Source: Chitinophagaceae bacterium DXS
GTDB lineage: Bacteria > Bacteroidota > Bacteroidia > Chitinophagales > Chitinophagaceae
DNA length: 64,000 nt
Direction: 5' to 3'
Assembly: GCA_030345135.1 (NCBI GenBank)
Contig: CP128386.1
Location: 5,360,209 to 5,424,208, forward strand
The notes under the pieces were generated by a model. The model had not been told where the DNA came from, did not search any database, and saw only the letters and a program-made list of their open reading frames with translations. This document shows positions 27,508 to 36,787 of the stretch, one piece after another (position 1 is the first letter of the stretch; each line of letters starts with the position of its first letter). The translations under genes were made by a program, and so were the position numbers.

Positions 27508-28407
27508 ATGAAACAGGCGCAGATCATTCCGCTACTGAAATTTCAAAGCGGACGATTACCTGTCAAAGTCCAAAGCATTAAAGACTTTGCAGAAGAGCAG
27601 GATGAAATAAATGAAGGTCCTCACAGCCATGATTATCATGAAATGATTTGGCTGATCAAAGGGCAGGGCACATTGTATATTGATATGCAGGAATACACGA
27701 TTGGGCCTAATACTTTGTTTTATATAAAGCCCAATGTGGCGCATCAGTTTCAGGAACGGCCGGACATGGAGGGTTTCGTATTCTCATTTACTGATGATTT
27801 TTTGGGTATGGGCGAACGTGATTTAGACACGATCAGTCAGGTCAGTCTTTGCAAGCTTTTTGCAGAACGGAGGACAATTAACATCGAGTCTGAAACAGGC
27901 AAAGATGTAGAAGAAATTGTCCTGAAAATGATTAAGGAACTGGAAAACGAATATGCTCACAAAAGGGAATTATTGAAACGCTATTTTAAAATTATCCTGA
28001 TCTATTTAGCACGGACTACAGAAGAAGTTTTTCAGTCAACTGAACAGTCAAGAGAAACTGAACTGGTAAATAACTTTATGCGGTTGCTTAACAAGGACTA
28101 TAAAGAAAAGAAAATGGTAGCTGAATACGCAGCGCAATTATTAGTGACGTCTAATTATCTCAACCGGATCGTAAAGAAAATCACCGGATTTTCTGCCGGG
28201 CTCCAAATCAGGCAGCGCGTCGTGTTGGAAGCGAAAAGAATGGCACGGTATTCCGATGCAGGCATGAAGGAGATCGCATACAACTTAGGATTTTTAGACA
28301 GCGCCCATTTCAGTCGTTTTTTTAAAACTTTTGGCGGATTAAATTTTTCAGATTTTAAAAGAGGAGCCCAAATTATCCCGATGAACACGGTGTTTAACAG
28401 GGCTTAA
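27508..28407 (+). CDS. AraC-family transcriptional regulator
   Basis: This 299-residue protein has a cupin-like sensor domain (about 30-110: GPHSHDYHEMIWLIKGQGTL and YIKPNVAHQF) and a C-terminal AraC DNA-binding domain (about 195-285) with GMKEIAYNLGFLDSAHFSRFFK. The end GGLNFSDFKRGAQ replaces the usual G-x-TP-x-x-YR, a modest deviation. It lies 45 bases after the DUF302 gene on the same strand and could be co-transcribed with it. Confidence 0.9.
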   Translation: MKQAQIIPLLKFQSGRLPVKVQSIKDFAEEQDEINEGPHSHDYHEMIWLIKGQGTLYIDMQEYTIGPNTLFYIKPNVAHQFQERPDMEGFVFSFTDDFLGMGERDLDTISQVSLCKLFAERRTINIESETGKDVEEIVLKMIKELENEYAHKRELLKRYFKIILIYLARTTEEVFQSTEQSRETELVNNFMRLLNKDYKEKKMVAEYAAQLLVTSNYLNRIVKKITGFSAGLQIRQRVVLEAKRMARYSDAGMKEIAYNLGFLDSAHFSRFFKTFGGLNFSDFKRGAQIIPMNTVFNRA

Positions 28408-28531
28408 TACAAGAGGTACAATGTGAACTGCAGAGGCATCAATCACTTCTTTTCTATTATAGCCAATCTCAGTTTTCCATACAGCTGGCTTGCCGTTTTA
28501 TTCAATTCAACAATTAGCTAAAATTATTTTT

Positions 28532-28840
28532 ATGAAAAATGATATTATTCAACAAGAAATATTGTTATTAACAGACACTACTTTTTCGCAAAGAGCACTG
28601 ATCGAAAATGATAGTGAAGACGAACCTGATCTGTCATTGAGCGAAAAATTTGAAGAAGCCGTCTGGGCCGGATTGCTCACTGACCTGTTACCAGAAGTAG
28701 TTACAAACAGAGACCTTCGCCTTTGGCAGGTAGAGCACTCCGAACACTCCTGGCAGGTAGAATTGTCAAAATATACTTCCCGGGAAAAGCCGGGTTCAAT
28801 TAATCCTTTTTATTTTCTAACCGGGATAAATTACAACTAG
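28532..28840 (+). CDS. small acidic protein of unknown function
   Basis: From the ATG at 28532 the protein has 102 residues; the frame extends to a TTG at 28490, but the ATG after an AT-rich leader is the better start. The sequence is acidic in the middle (ENDSEDEPDLSLSEKFEEAVWAGLLTDLLPEV) and hydrophilic throughout, without membrane segments or a signal. I do not recognise it. Consistent amphipathic pattern and a clear start support a real gene. Confidence 0.5.
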   Translation: MKNDIIQQEILLLTDTTFSQRALIENDSEDEPDLSLSEKFEEAVWAGLLTDLLPEVVTNRDLRLWQVEHSEHSWQVELSKYTSREKPGSINPFYFLTGINYN

Positions 28841-28982
28841 TATCCGGAACTAAGATTTGAAACAATCTTAATTCACTTCTCTCCTTTTAATAAACGAACT
28901 TTCTAAATCCCGTTTTTTTTCATCTAATTAAGGGTGAAAACATTCATACCCAATAGCTCCGCTGTACCGCCGGGTCCATATA

Positions 28983-29105
28983 CTACCCAATATTCTGCAA
29001 AAGTTCAGGCTCTTCATCAAGATCGCGATTGATTGCTGCAACAATGCGTCCATCTATCGTTCTTGAAGGCCTGATGCGGAAATTTCTACCTTTTTTATTC
29101 TCCAT
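28983..29105 (-). CDS. possible 40-residue basic/acidic microprotein
   Basis: An ATG on the minus strand at 29105 opens 40 codons that end at 28983. The product has a basic N-terminal half (ENKKGRNFRIRPSRTIDGR) and an acidic C-terminal half (AINRDLDEEPELLQN), a composition that looks coding. It might equally be a remnant of a longer gene. No family is recognised. Confidence 0.3.
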   Translation of the reverse strand: MENKKGRNFRIRPSRTIDGRIVAAINRDLDEEPELLQNIG

Positions 29106-29162
29106 AGGGGGATTCAATACATACTGCTCTGTTTTTGAGCTATCTGCATAGAATTATCCAGC

Positions 29163-29226
29163 CTTTTAAACAAAGCAAATTAGGTCTTTTAAACAAAGTC
29201 ACCACTTCTGGGGCTTTCTACTTTTG
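29163..29226 (+). promoter_or_regulatory. promoter of first SDR with two CTTTTAAACAAAG direct repeats
   Basis: CTTTTAAACAAAG occurs at 29163-29175 and again at 29186-29198, a 23-base step that suits binding of an AraC-type protein to direct repeats. It is followed by TACTTTTG (29219-29226), a good TAnnTTTG -7 box, 23 bases before the ATG. A close variant, CTTTTGAACAAAG, lies upstream of the AraC gene at 31246. Confidence 0.55.
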
Positions 29227-29249
29227 TTCCAACAAAAACAAATTAAAAA

Positions 29250-30242
29250 ATGGAACAGAGTAATTACCAGGGAGCTTTGCAACAACCAATCGGCTCCGGC
29301 TTCAATGCAAAATCAACAACCAATGACGTAATCAAAGGCATTGACCTTACAGGCAAAATTGCTGTCGTAACCGGAGGTAATACAGGCATCGGCCTGGAAA
29401 CTACCCGCACCCTTGCTGCCGCCGGAGCAACAGTTATCGTACCCTCCCGGGATATAGACAAGGCAAGAAAAAATCTACAGGGTATTGCCAATGTGGAAAT
29501 AGCGGTAATGGACCTAATGTCACCAGCATCTATTGATGCATTTGCTGACAGCTTTCTTGCTTCTGAAAGACCACTCCATCTGTTGATCAACAATGCAGGA
29601 ATTATGTGGGTGCCGATACGCAGGGATAGTCGTGGTATTGAATCACAACTGGCCACCAACTACCTGGCGCAATTTCAGCTTACTGCCAGGTTATGGCCTG
29701 CACTTAAAAAAGCTAATGGTGCAAGAGTGGTCAATGTTTCTTCACATGGACATCAATTCGCACCTTTCAATTTTGACGATCCTAATTTTCTTCATAGGGA
29801 ATACGAAACACTACAAGGTTACGGGCAATCCAAAACGGCGGTTAATCTCTTTTCAATGGAACTGGATAATCGTGCCCACTCATCCAAGATAAGGGTGTAC
29901 GCGGTACATCCCGGCTCTATCGGGGGCACTGAATTGGGAAGGGAAGCTCCGTTAGAATTGTTTCAGAAAATGGGTTTTGTAGATGCGAATGGAAATATGT
30001 TACCTGAGGTAGCAGCATCGTTAAAAACAATTTCGCAAGGCGCTGCTACAACAGTTTGGTGTGCAACCAGTCCCTTACTAAATAATATTGGTGGTGTGTA
30101 TTGTGAAGATGCCGATATTGCTTCTCTATGTTCAGATATTTCTTTTCAAAAAGGCGTAAATCCATACTCATTGGATGAAGCCAGTGCAAAAAAATTATGG
30201 GCCCTTACTGAAGAAATGATTGGTTTGAAATTCCAAATTTAG
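29250..30242 (+). CDS. short-chain dehydrogenase/reductase, WW-oxidoreductase/retinol-dehydrogenase-like
   Basis: The 330-residue protein is an SDR with the cofactor motif TGGNTGIG (about 41-48), NNAGIM at 114-119, Ser165 in NVSSHGH and the catalytic pair Tyr191/Lys195 in YGQSK. The serine-arginine after the second strand (VPSRD) suggests NADP(H). The layout with DDPNF and YGQSKTAVNLF is typical of the retinol-dehydrogenase-like SDRs often annotated as oxidoreductase in bacteria. It is followed by a second SDR and an AraC regulator, probably a small regulated group. Confidence 0.9.
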   Translation: MEQSNYQGALQQPIGSGFNAKSTTNDVIKGIDLTGKIAVVTGGNTGIGLETTRTLAAAGATVIVPSRDIDKARKNLQGIANVEIAVMDLMSPASIDAFADSFLASERPLHLLINNAGIMWVPIRRDSRGIESQLATNYLAQFQLTARLWPALKKANGARVVNVSSHGHQFAPFNFDDPNFLHREYETLQGYGQSKTAVNLFSMELDNRAHSSKIRVYAVHPGSIGGTELGREAPLELFQKMGFVDANGNMLPEVAASLKTISQGAATTVWCATSPLLNNIGGVYCEDADIASLCSDISFQKGVNPYSLDEASAKKLWALTEEMIGLKFQI

Positions 30243-30374
30243 TGCTCATCTAATCCCCAAAATACCTCGATGTAATGAAGAATATCTTCAAACCAAGACA
30301 ATCGCTATTCCGGGAACAATAGGTGAATAGCAGAACGATCATTTCATATTGATTAATTTATTAAACAAAGCACA

Positions 30375-31103
30375 ATGAAAAATTTAAAAGATAAAGTAGC
30401 CGTAATTACCGGCGGTAACAGTGGTATCGGGTATGCGGCCGCAAAAAAACTAAAAGAAACCGGTGCCAATGTCATTATCACCGGAAGAAGAAAGGAAGCA
30501 GTGGAGAAAGCCGCTGCTGAGCTGGATGTAACAGGCCTGATAGCTGACCAGTCCAAATTAGCTGACATTGAAAATCTTGTTAGCAAGGTTAAAGAACAAG
30601 TCGGTAAAGTTGACATCCTGCTGGTCAATGCTGGCATTACCAAATTCTCCACAATTGAACAGATCGCAGAAAGCCAGTTTGACGAAATGATGAATGTCAA
30701 TTTCAAAGGAGCTTACTTTACCCTGAGCCGTTTTATTCCACTGCTTAACGACGGAGCTTCTGTGATTATGCTTTCTTCTACATCGGCAACAATATCCCCG
30801 CAGAGCGCCTCTGTATATGCGGCAAGTAAAGCAGCCATAAATGCGGTCGTAAAAATTGCAGCGCTTGAACTGGCATCCCGGAAAATACGCGTCAATGCCG
30901 TAAGTCCCGGCCCCATTGCTACTGAAATCATGAATAAGATCGGCCTGGATGAAGCCTTAGAAAATCAGCTCCTGCAAAGCGTGCCTATGAGAAGAATGGG
31001 TAAGGCAGAAGAAGTAGCCGGTATGATTTATTACCTGGCAAGTGAAGAAGCGTCGTTTATGACAGGCGCTAACTTTTTAGTAGATGGGGGACAATCCATT
31101 TAG
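30375..31103 (+). CDS. short-chain dehydrogenase/reductase, FabG-like
   Basis: This 242-residue classical SDR has TGGNSGIG (12-19), ITGRRK after strand 2 (NADP-type Arg-Arg), VNAGI at 84-88, Ser134/135, and YAASK (Tyr148, Lys152). The end SPGPIATEI… and GANFLVDGG are typical of FabG-like enzymes. The substrate is unknown. TTAAACAAAG overlaps its leader (30361-30370), the same core as in the upstream promoter, though A-rich leaders make this weak evidence. Confidence 0.92.
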   Translation: MKNLKDKVAVITGGNSGIGYAAAKKLKETGANVIITGRRKEAVEKAAAELDVTGLIADQSKLADIENLVSKVKEQVGKVDILLVNAGITKFSTIEQIAESQFDEMMNVNFKGAYFTLSRFIPLLNDGASVIMLSSTSATISPQSASVYAASKAAINAVVKIAALELASRKIRVNAVSPGPIATEIMNKIGLDEALENQLLQSVPMRRMGKAEEVAGMIYYLASEEASFMTGANFLVDGGQSI

Positions 31104-31173
31104 TATTGACGGTGGTCATGAATAAGAAAGGGAGATAAATACAGTTTAGCTTCCTTTCTTATCAAAACGATGG

Positions 31174-31187
31174 CCTTTTGAACAAAG
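31174..31187 (+). promoter_or_regulatory. CTTTTGAACAAAG motif upstream of the AraC gene
   Basis: CCTTTTGAACAAAG differs by one base from the paired motif in front of the SDR gene at 29250. Its location about 60 bases before the AraC start fits autoregulation by that protein (inference). Confidence 0.45.
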
Positions 31188-31245
31188 TAAAACGTATACT
31201 ATTTTCTATTTTTACATTATTGGTTTCCTTCTCAAAAACAAAATC

Positions 31246-32064
31246 ATGGAATATCAAGCCCGGTATATTACAGAAGACATAAAGCTCTCCAGTTATGAGG
31301 ATAAGTTTTTCAAATCTGATATTATGTTTGACCAGCACATGCTGGTATGGTTCCTTTCAGGTGAAACCAAGATCATACAGGCCGACGCGACCTATTTCTT
31401 CGGAAAGGGCGATATTTTCCTGATCCCAAGAAATCAATTGGCTACTATTATCAACTATCCCAAAGATGGCCAACCCCATAAAACGGTAGTGATGCATTTA
31501 TCAGTTGAAAGGCTTAGGGATTTTTATGCCAGCAGGAAAATAAAATCCATGCCGCTGAAGTCTCAAAAAATCTACAGCTTCAACAATCACCCCTTGCTGG
31601 AAAGCTGCCTGGCTTCACTCATTCCATATTTTGACATGAAGGATATTCCGGAGGATATTGCTTCTATTAAGATCACGGAAGCCATCAGCATTCTCAGAAC
31701 GCTCGATAAAGAGATTGATCATGTGCTCGCCAATTTTGAAGAACCAGGAAAGATCAACCTGGTTGACTACATGGAAAAGAATTTCATGTTCAATCTGCCA
31801 ATGGAGAAGTTTGGCTATCTCACTGGCAGAAGCCTGACGACTTTTAAACGGGATTTTAAAAAGGCCTTCAGTATGACACCGCAGCGTTGGTTGACTCAAA
31901 AGCGGCTGGAACTGGCATATTACCAACTTACAGAAAAGAAGAAAAAGCCTTTGGATGTTTGTTACGAAGTGGGATTTGAAAATTTATCACATTTTTCGTT
32001 TGCCTTTAAAAAGCAATTTGGATTTGCGCCCAGTTATCTGACTGATAAAGACGTAAGTCACTAA
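31246..32064 (+). CDS. AraC-family transcriptional regulator
   Basis: The 272-residue protein has an ExsA/AraC-type N-terminal sensor (ADATYFFGKGDIFLIPRNQLATI) and two HTH motifs (about 175-270): LPMEKFGYLTGRSLTTFKRDFKKAF and PLDVCYEVGFENLSHFSFAFK, followed by the ending GFAPSYL. It lies directly after the two SDR genes on the same strand. Shared upstream motifs suggest it controls the SDRs and itself. Confidence 0.9.
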   Translation: MEYQARYITEDIKLSSYEDKFFKSDIMFDQHMLVWFLSGETKIIQADATYFFGKGDIFLIPRNQLATIINYPKDGQPHKTVVMHLSVERLRDFYASRKIKSMPLKSQKIYSFNNHPLLESCLASLIPYFDMKDIPEDIASIKITEAISILRTLDKEIDHVLANFEEPGKINLVDYMEKNFMFNLPMEKFGYLTGRSLTTFKRDFKKAFSMTPQRWLTQKRLELAYYQLTEKKKKPLDVCYEVGFENLSHFSFAFKKQFGFAPSYLTDKDVSH

Positions 32065-32218
32065 CAAATTGAACATACTACATTCAATGTCGTTGAATTA
32101 AGGAAAAATCTTTTTAAACAAGTACGATTTACGAAGTACTCAGATTTAAAGAGCTCTACCGTCTGAATGTTGCTTATTTCAATGACATTGATTCTACATT
32201 TATTTTTAACCGGATAAA

Positions 32219-33262
32219 ATGCTAACGATCTTATTGTTTCTAAAATGGCTCTTCAGAAAAAGAGGAAAGTACATAGTTAAAGCTTATACATCCAACCCTG
32301 AACTGGCAACCATTAAGCCAGGTTGGAAAGGCACTCCACAGGATCAAAACGGTTTATTCATCTATGAAGAGAATCCCACCATTATCAGCATAAGGGCGGT
32401 GCTGAAATTTATGTTTCACAAAAATCCACAGAGGCAGATAAAGAAGACTGATACGTGGCGGATCTCAGTAAGAAAAAATGAAGATTGGCTTGATGATCCG
32501 GGCGATAAAATTGTCTGGTTAGGACATGCCAGCTTTTTCATTCAACTTTCCGGCGTGCGCCTTTTGATTGACCCCATGTTTGGTAAGCTCCCCATCGTAA
32601 AACGGTATTCGGCATTGCCGGTTCCGCCCGATAAATTTCTGAACATTGATTATATTTTGATCTCACATGCTCACTATGATCATTGTGACAAAAAAAGTAT
32701 CAAACTGCTATCGGCTAATAATCCTAATGCTAAAATACTCGTAGGCTTAAAACTGGATCAACTCATTTCAAAATGGGTTAAAAATCCGATCCTTACGGCA
32801 GGCTGGTACCAGCAATATCAACTAGACCATAAATTGACTATTTCATTTTTGCCTTCCCGGCATTGGGCAAACAGGAATCCTTTTGATGGTAACACAACAC
32901 TATGGGGTAGTTTTATGATTCAGTTTGCCGGACGATGCATTTATTTTGGTGGTGATTCCGGGCGTGGTTCGCACTTCAAAACAATTGGAACGCTTTTTCC
33001 AAAAACAGACGTTGCCTTAATCGGAGCCGGAGCCTATGCGCCTGGATGGTTTATGGGACAGCACCATCAGGATCCTTATGACGCCGTTAACGCATTTAAC
33101 GCAATGGGAGCTCAGACGATGATACCGTTCCACTACGGCACTTTTGATTCTGCGGACGAGCCGATGAGTGAACCGGAAATAATCCTCAATCAACTAAATG
33201 AAAAAGGCAGCATTAATGGAGATCTCAAAATATTGGAATTAGGAGAGGTTTTTACCGTTTGA
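32219..33262 (+). CDS. MBL-fold metal-dependent hydrolase, NAPE-PLD/UlaG-like
   Basis: This 347-residue protein has a metallo-beta-lactamase fold: WLGHASFFIQLSGVRLLIDP, the zinc motif SHAHYDHCD (HxHxDH), SRHWANR with a further His, and the Asp ligand in FGGDSGRG. The N-terminal leader of about 90 residues (KPGWKGTPQDQNGLFIY) and the motif layout match the N-acyl-phosphatidylethanolamine phospholipase D-like group. The first 15 residues are hydrophobic, so membrane association is possible. The end overlaps the start of a region of gene remnants. Confidence 0.88.
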   Translation: MLTILLFLKWLFRKRGKYIVKAYTSNPELATIKPGWKGTPQDQNGLFIYEENPTIISIRAVLKFMFHKNPQRQIKKTDTWRISVRKNEDWLDDPGDKIVWLGHASFFIQLSGVRLLIDPMFGKLPIVKRYSALPVPPDKFLNIDYILISHAHYDHCDKKSIKLLSANNPNAKILVGLKLDQLISKWVKNPILTAGWYQQYQLDHKLTISFLPSRHWANRNPFDGNTTLWGSFMIQFAGRCIYFGGDSGRGSHFKTIGTLFPKTDVALIGAGAYAPGWFMGQHHQDPYDAVNAFNAMGAQTMIPFHYGTFDSADEPMSEPEIILNQLNEKGSINGDLKILELGEVFTV

Positions 33263-33386
33263 TTTTTGTGGCCGGTGAATAAAATGTATTCATTTCTTCT
33301 ATCAGGGCATCCATTAGCTCTTGTGCCTTTCTGTATTTTAATATGGGTGCAATTTGCCCGCCCCAGAAAAATATCATATCCCATTT
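33263..33386 (-). pseudogene. C-terminal remnant of a nitronate monooxygenase-like gene
   Basis: On the minus strand the frame ending at 33252-33263 reads …DMIFFWGGQIAPILKYRKAQ then ELMDALIEEMN, which resembles the C-terminus of 2-nitropropane dioxygenase/nitronate monooxygenase proteins (aromatic-x-GQ-x-AP, then a helix). The frame continues upstream to 33779, but that part is the antisense of a different protein-like sequence on the + strand, so homology stops near 33386. The rest of the gene is missing. Confidence 0.45.
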
Positions 33387-33734
33387 TTCTTTGTCCGCCG
33401 CCGCTTGGACTATGATGTGAAAGAGCTTATACCCTGGAAAGACGAAGGTGAAACCTTCCGTCGCCTGCGGGTAACGTTCCCAAATGAGATCGCCACGCAC
33501 GGGGCTGTGCAAACTTTCTATATTGATGATGCGGGCCTGATCAGGCGGCATGATTATGATGTTGACATTTTTGGAGGTTCCAGCGCCGCACATTTCTTGT
33601 CGGACTACATTGACGTCCAGGGTATCAAAATAGCTACCAAACGAAGGGTGTATGTCCGGCAGGAAGATAACTCCCCGTTGATGCCGGATCCATTGCTGGT
33701 GTCGGTGGACCTGAGTGAAATCACCCTGGAATGA
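33354..33734 (+). pseudogene. C-terminal part of an unrecognised protein, 5' end lost
   Basis: The + strand frame has strong coding character (VKELIPWKDEGETFRRLRVTF, YIDDAGLIRRHDYDVDIFGG, HFLSDYIDVQGIKIATKRRVY), resembling the C-terminal half of a hypothetical protein of about 220 residues seen in many bacteria. Only a TTG at 33354 could start it; stops lie just upstream. The reading on the opposite strand changes family at the same place, so the N-terminal half seems to have been lost at a junction with a nitronate monooxygenase remnant. Confidence 0.5.
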
Positions 33735-33819
33735 TCCTGTTCCAGCGGCTTCTAATAGCCGGCCTGCGGCGGTAAGCAACCAGCATAATGATCATCAATG
33801 AAGTTTTGAATTTAACACC

Positions 33820-34875
33820 ATGACAAACGACAATATCTACAATCGCCGCTACTTTTTAGGAAGTACGTTACTGACGCTGGGAGCGCTTGGACTTTCCGAA
33901 GTCGGGTTGGCCGGTAAAGGAGATGGGATTCACGAGGCTCGAAAAGATAATCGTAAACAGTCCGTCCATTCATCATTAGGTCCGTTGAAGCAAATTGATG
34001 CGGGGGTTCTTAATATAGGCTATGCTGAATCTGGCCCGGCTACGGGCCCTGCCGTAATCCTGCTCCATGGTTGGCCCTATGACATTGAAAGTTTTGCTGA
34101 AGTAGCCCCGATATTAACGGCTGCGGGATACAGAGTGCTTATGCCGTACCTCCGTGGTTTTGGTTCTACCAGCTTCCTTTCTTCAGATACAGTGCGCAAC
34201 GGACAGCAATCTGCGCTTGCCATTGATATCATTCATTTAATGGATGCACTCAACATAACAAAAGCAATTGTTGCCGGTTTTGACTGGGGAGCACGTACAG
34301 CAAACATACTAGCTGCCTTATGGCCGGAGCGATGCAAGGCACTGGTATCTGTAAGCGGTTATTTGATCGGTAGCCAGAAAGCCGGCATGAATCCTTTGCC
34401 TCCCGCAAGTGAACTTCAATGGTGGTATCAATATTATTTTGCTACAGAGCGCGGCCGTGCAGGTTACGAGAAGTACAGGCATGACTTTGCCAAACTCATC
34501 TGGAAGATTGCTTCCCCTCAGTGGAATTTTGATGATACTACGTTTGATCAAACAGCGGCATCTTTCGACAATCCTGACCATGTTGCAATAGTCATTCACA
34601 ATTATAGGTGGCGGTTGGGTATCGCCCAAGGCGAATCCCAATATGATGATTTGGAAAAAAGGCTGGCAGAGAGGCCAATTATTACAGTGCCCACGATCAC
34701 GCTTGAAGGTGATGCTAATGGTGCCCCTCATCCTGAAAGCAGCGCATATGCCAATAAATTTTCAGGCAAATATTTGCACAGACTCGTTACGGGCGGCATA
34801 GGGCATAATCTACCCCAGGAAGCGCCAAAAGCATTTGCGGAAGCAATAATTGAAGCCGATAATTTTTCGAAATAG
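33820..34875 (+). CDS. Tat-exported alpha/beta hydrolase, epoxide hydrolase/dehalogenase type (copy 2)
   Basis: The 351-residue protein is the paralogue of the gene at 13777. It has a Tat-like signal (NRRYFLGSTLLTLGALG), HGWP at 83-86, the Asp nucleophile in AGFDWGAR (Asp155) and the His in GGIGHNLPQEAP. From about residue 148 to the end the two proteins are nearly identical, while the first 148 residues differ at roughly a third of positions by eye. At DNA level long runs of identity alternate with runs of synonymous changes, as expected from repeated gene conversion. Function as for copy 1. Confidence 0.88.
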   Translation: MTNDNIYNRRYFLGSTLLTLGALGLSEVGLAGKGDGIHEARKDNRKQSVHSSLGPLKQIDAGVLNIGYAESGPATGPAVILLHGWPYDIESFAEVAPILTAAGYRVLMPYLRGFGSTSFLSSDTVRNGQQSALAIDIIHLMDALNITKAIVAGFDWGARTANILAALWPERCKALVSVSGYLIGSQKAGMNPLPPASELQWWYQYYFATERGRAGYEKYRHDFAKLIWKIASPQWNFDDTTFDQTAASFDNPDHVAIVIHNYRWRLGIAQGESQYDDLEKRLAERPIITVPTITLEGDANGAPHPESSAYANKFSGKYLHRLVTGGIGHNLPQEAPKAFAEAIIEADNFSK

Positions 34876-34919
34876 ACAAGACTTTGTTCTATCGATCAAC
34901 GCCTTGTGCCGACACAGCA

Positions 34920-36032
34920 TTATGCAAACGAACCAGGTATTTTTTGAGAGAAGGTCATGCCCGTTATATATTGTGCTGCAAGGCCCTTTTTTTGGATCAA
35001 CACCTTGATACATTGACCCATTCCTAAAAGTAATTGTTTAATGTTAGCGCCAGCCTGGCTGTTGATCGTTGTTACACAACCTTTCGCTTTTTCAGCAATT
35101 CTTATATATTCGATAATTCCAAGCGCTCTTAAAAACAGGTTCTGACTAGAGTAGCCACAATTCTCCAGTCCATATTTATATCCGTAATGAGACAGTGCTG
35201 AAAAGTTCACATGTGATGTAATATCCTGTCTCCCGGGATTGATATAAAAATTGTTATGCATTGTGTGTTTGTAATAACAACGTGCTGTGCCTTCCATCCT
35301 GCAGGCATTGTATAATTCCTCGGAGAGCAATCCATAATCAAATGTTATCACAAAGCCTTGCTGAAGATGATCTGCTACTTCTTTCAACCATTCTTTGGCT
35401 TGCAGATTTATTTCTGTATGAAAGCCAACCGGCAAAGTAACATTTAACTCTTTAAGATAAGTTTGCAGTACCGCTGAAGCAGGCCTCAAAATTTCTTTAA
35501 AGCCATTTTTATAGTTTACAAATACTTCTTTCAGCCGGCGTTTCATTACCACCCGGTGGATTGCAAAATTGTCAATCAATTCATTTGAAATAACACAACC
35601 TTTAAAAGGACCTATATCCTGTATGCATGAATACCAGCTTATCTTTTTGCTAACATCCTCCCTGATATTTTTCTGTGACCAGCCATTTTTATCGATAATG
35701 CAATAATCCAGGTTTTTATACAAATCATTATTCCCTTTCAGGTATGATAATATATCCTGGCACAATAATCCAGTACCTGCGCCGTATTCAATTATTTTCA
35801 TCGGGATTTTGCCCAGCAGCACCCACATTTCCTCTAATTGTTTACCTATTAAATGTCCAAACGCTGCATTCAATAATGGCGCTGTATAAAAATCTCCGGA
35901 ACTGCCAATTTTCTCATTTTTGCTGGTATAGTATCCAAGTGACGGATAGTAAAGACACATATCCATAAAATCCCTGAATGAAATGGGGCCATTTTTCTCG
36001 ATTTTATTTTTAATTATTTCAGTAAGGATCAT
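34920..36032 (-). CDS. SAM-dependent methyltransferase, MidA/NDUFAF7 family
   Basis: From the ATG at 36032 the protein has 370 residues and starts with the family pattern MILTEIIKNKIEKNGPISF, then CLYYPSLGYYTS and GDFYTAP. The SAM site is IIEYGAGTGLL, and later family stretches are GCVISNELIDNFAIHR and GFVITFDYG. An upstream ATG at 36083 would add 17 residues that do not look like the family. In mitochondria the homologue methylates an arginine of a complex I subunit; the bacterial substrate is not known. The gene is convergent with the copy 2 hydrolase. Confidence 0.85.
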   Translation of the reverse strand: MILTEIIKNKIEKNGPISFRDFMDMCLYYPSLGYYTSKNEKIGSSGDFYTAPLLNAAFGHLIGKQLEEMWVLLGKIPMKIIEYGAGTGLLCQDILSYLKGNNDLYKNLDYCIIDKNGWSQKNIREDVSKKISWYSCIQDIGPFKGCVISNELIDNFAIHRVVMKRRLKEVFVNYKNGFKEILRPASAVLQTYLKELNVTLPVGFHTEINLQAKEWLKEVADHLQQGFVITFDYGLLSEELYNACRMEGTARCYYKHTMHNNFYINPGRQDITSHVNFSALSHYGYKYGLENCGYSSQNLFLRALGIIEYIRIAEKAKGCVTTINSQAGANIKQLLLGMGQCIKVLIQKKGLAAQYITGMTFSQKIPGSFA

Positions 36033-36083
36033 AATTGCTGATACTAAAGGAATCGATACTAACCGGAATTCTTGTATTTCCAT

Positions 36084-36787
36084 TTTCTCTACACTGGCGT
36101 TATCCAGACCAGGTAATTGGAATACATTCTAAGATCCGGTTTACCCAATCCCCTGTCAGAAACACTAATGACGAAAACTATGCTATAAAAAGGCCGTGTA
36201 ATTCTTTGACAGAAGTGGGATTTTTGTGCCTAAACCGGGAATATTGGGCAATATCTTTCCCTCTTTACATGTGCGGCTTGTTGCCTGTTCCCGTTGATGT
36301 TTTAGATGTTTCTGCAATTAACAATTCAGGCTTGCAGTGATTGGAAGATTCTGTTTCATAAATCCTCTGCAAGTTCTGTTTTCTTACCGGTCAGGTTTGT
36401 AAAAAAAATTGCATGCAAAATGTGTGATGAAAAGTGATGAGTTGATGCAGGCCGGTCACAATAGTCTTTTTAGCATTCCCAGGAGTGAGAAAGAAATTGA
36501 AGTGTTGATCAATCCATTTGTAACGCCTATACAAATGATGTGATGGAACAACCGGAAGGGCGGATGGCTCCGGCAAAAATTATCATGGAAATATTATCCT
36601 TTCCACAATTTTTTTACGAGTCTTTTAATCTGATTTAAAATTCTATGTGGCAGGCTGAAAGGGATCACCGCCGAACATTTGATACCGCTTTCGACGTTCT
36701 TAGACAAATCGGCCTAAAATCTTTCACCGATTATTAGAAGATTATACAATTTAATGAACTTACCACAGGCATGATGTAGATGTTCCA
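36084..36787. other. gene-free stretch of about 700 bp
   Basis: Only short frames are present. A 38-codon frame from ATG 36427 (…SLFSIPRSEKEIEVLINPF…) looks mildly protein-like and may be a remnant, but has no recognisable family. No repeats of the families found elsewhere are seen. Confidence 0.4.

Larger units (their letters stand above)
28841..29249. other. intergenic stretch of about 410 bp
   Basis: The middle holds a possible 40-codon gene on the minus strand (28983-29105), and the right end holds paired TTAAACAAAG motifs and a -7 box for the SDR gene. Nothing else is apparent. Confidence 0.45.

Noticed and set aside
33252-33779. 175-codon minus-strand gene
   Set aside because: Only the last 40 codons look like a known family; the rest is antisense to a strongly coding + strand frame. 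Treated as two remnants.
36427-36543. 38-codon frame on the + strand
   Set aside because: Mildly protein-like but too short, with no family, no promoter and no neighbouring partner.
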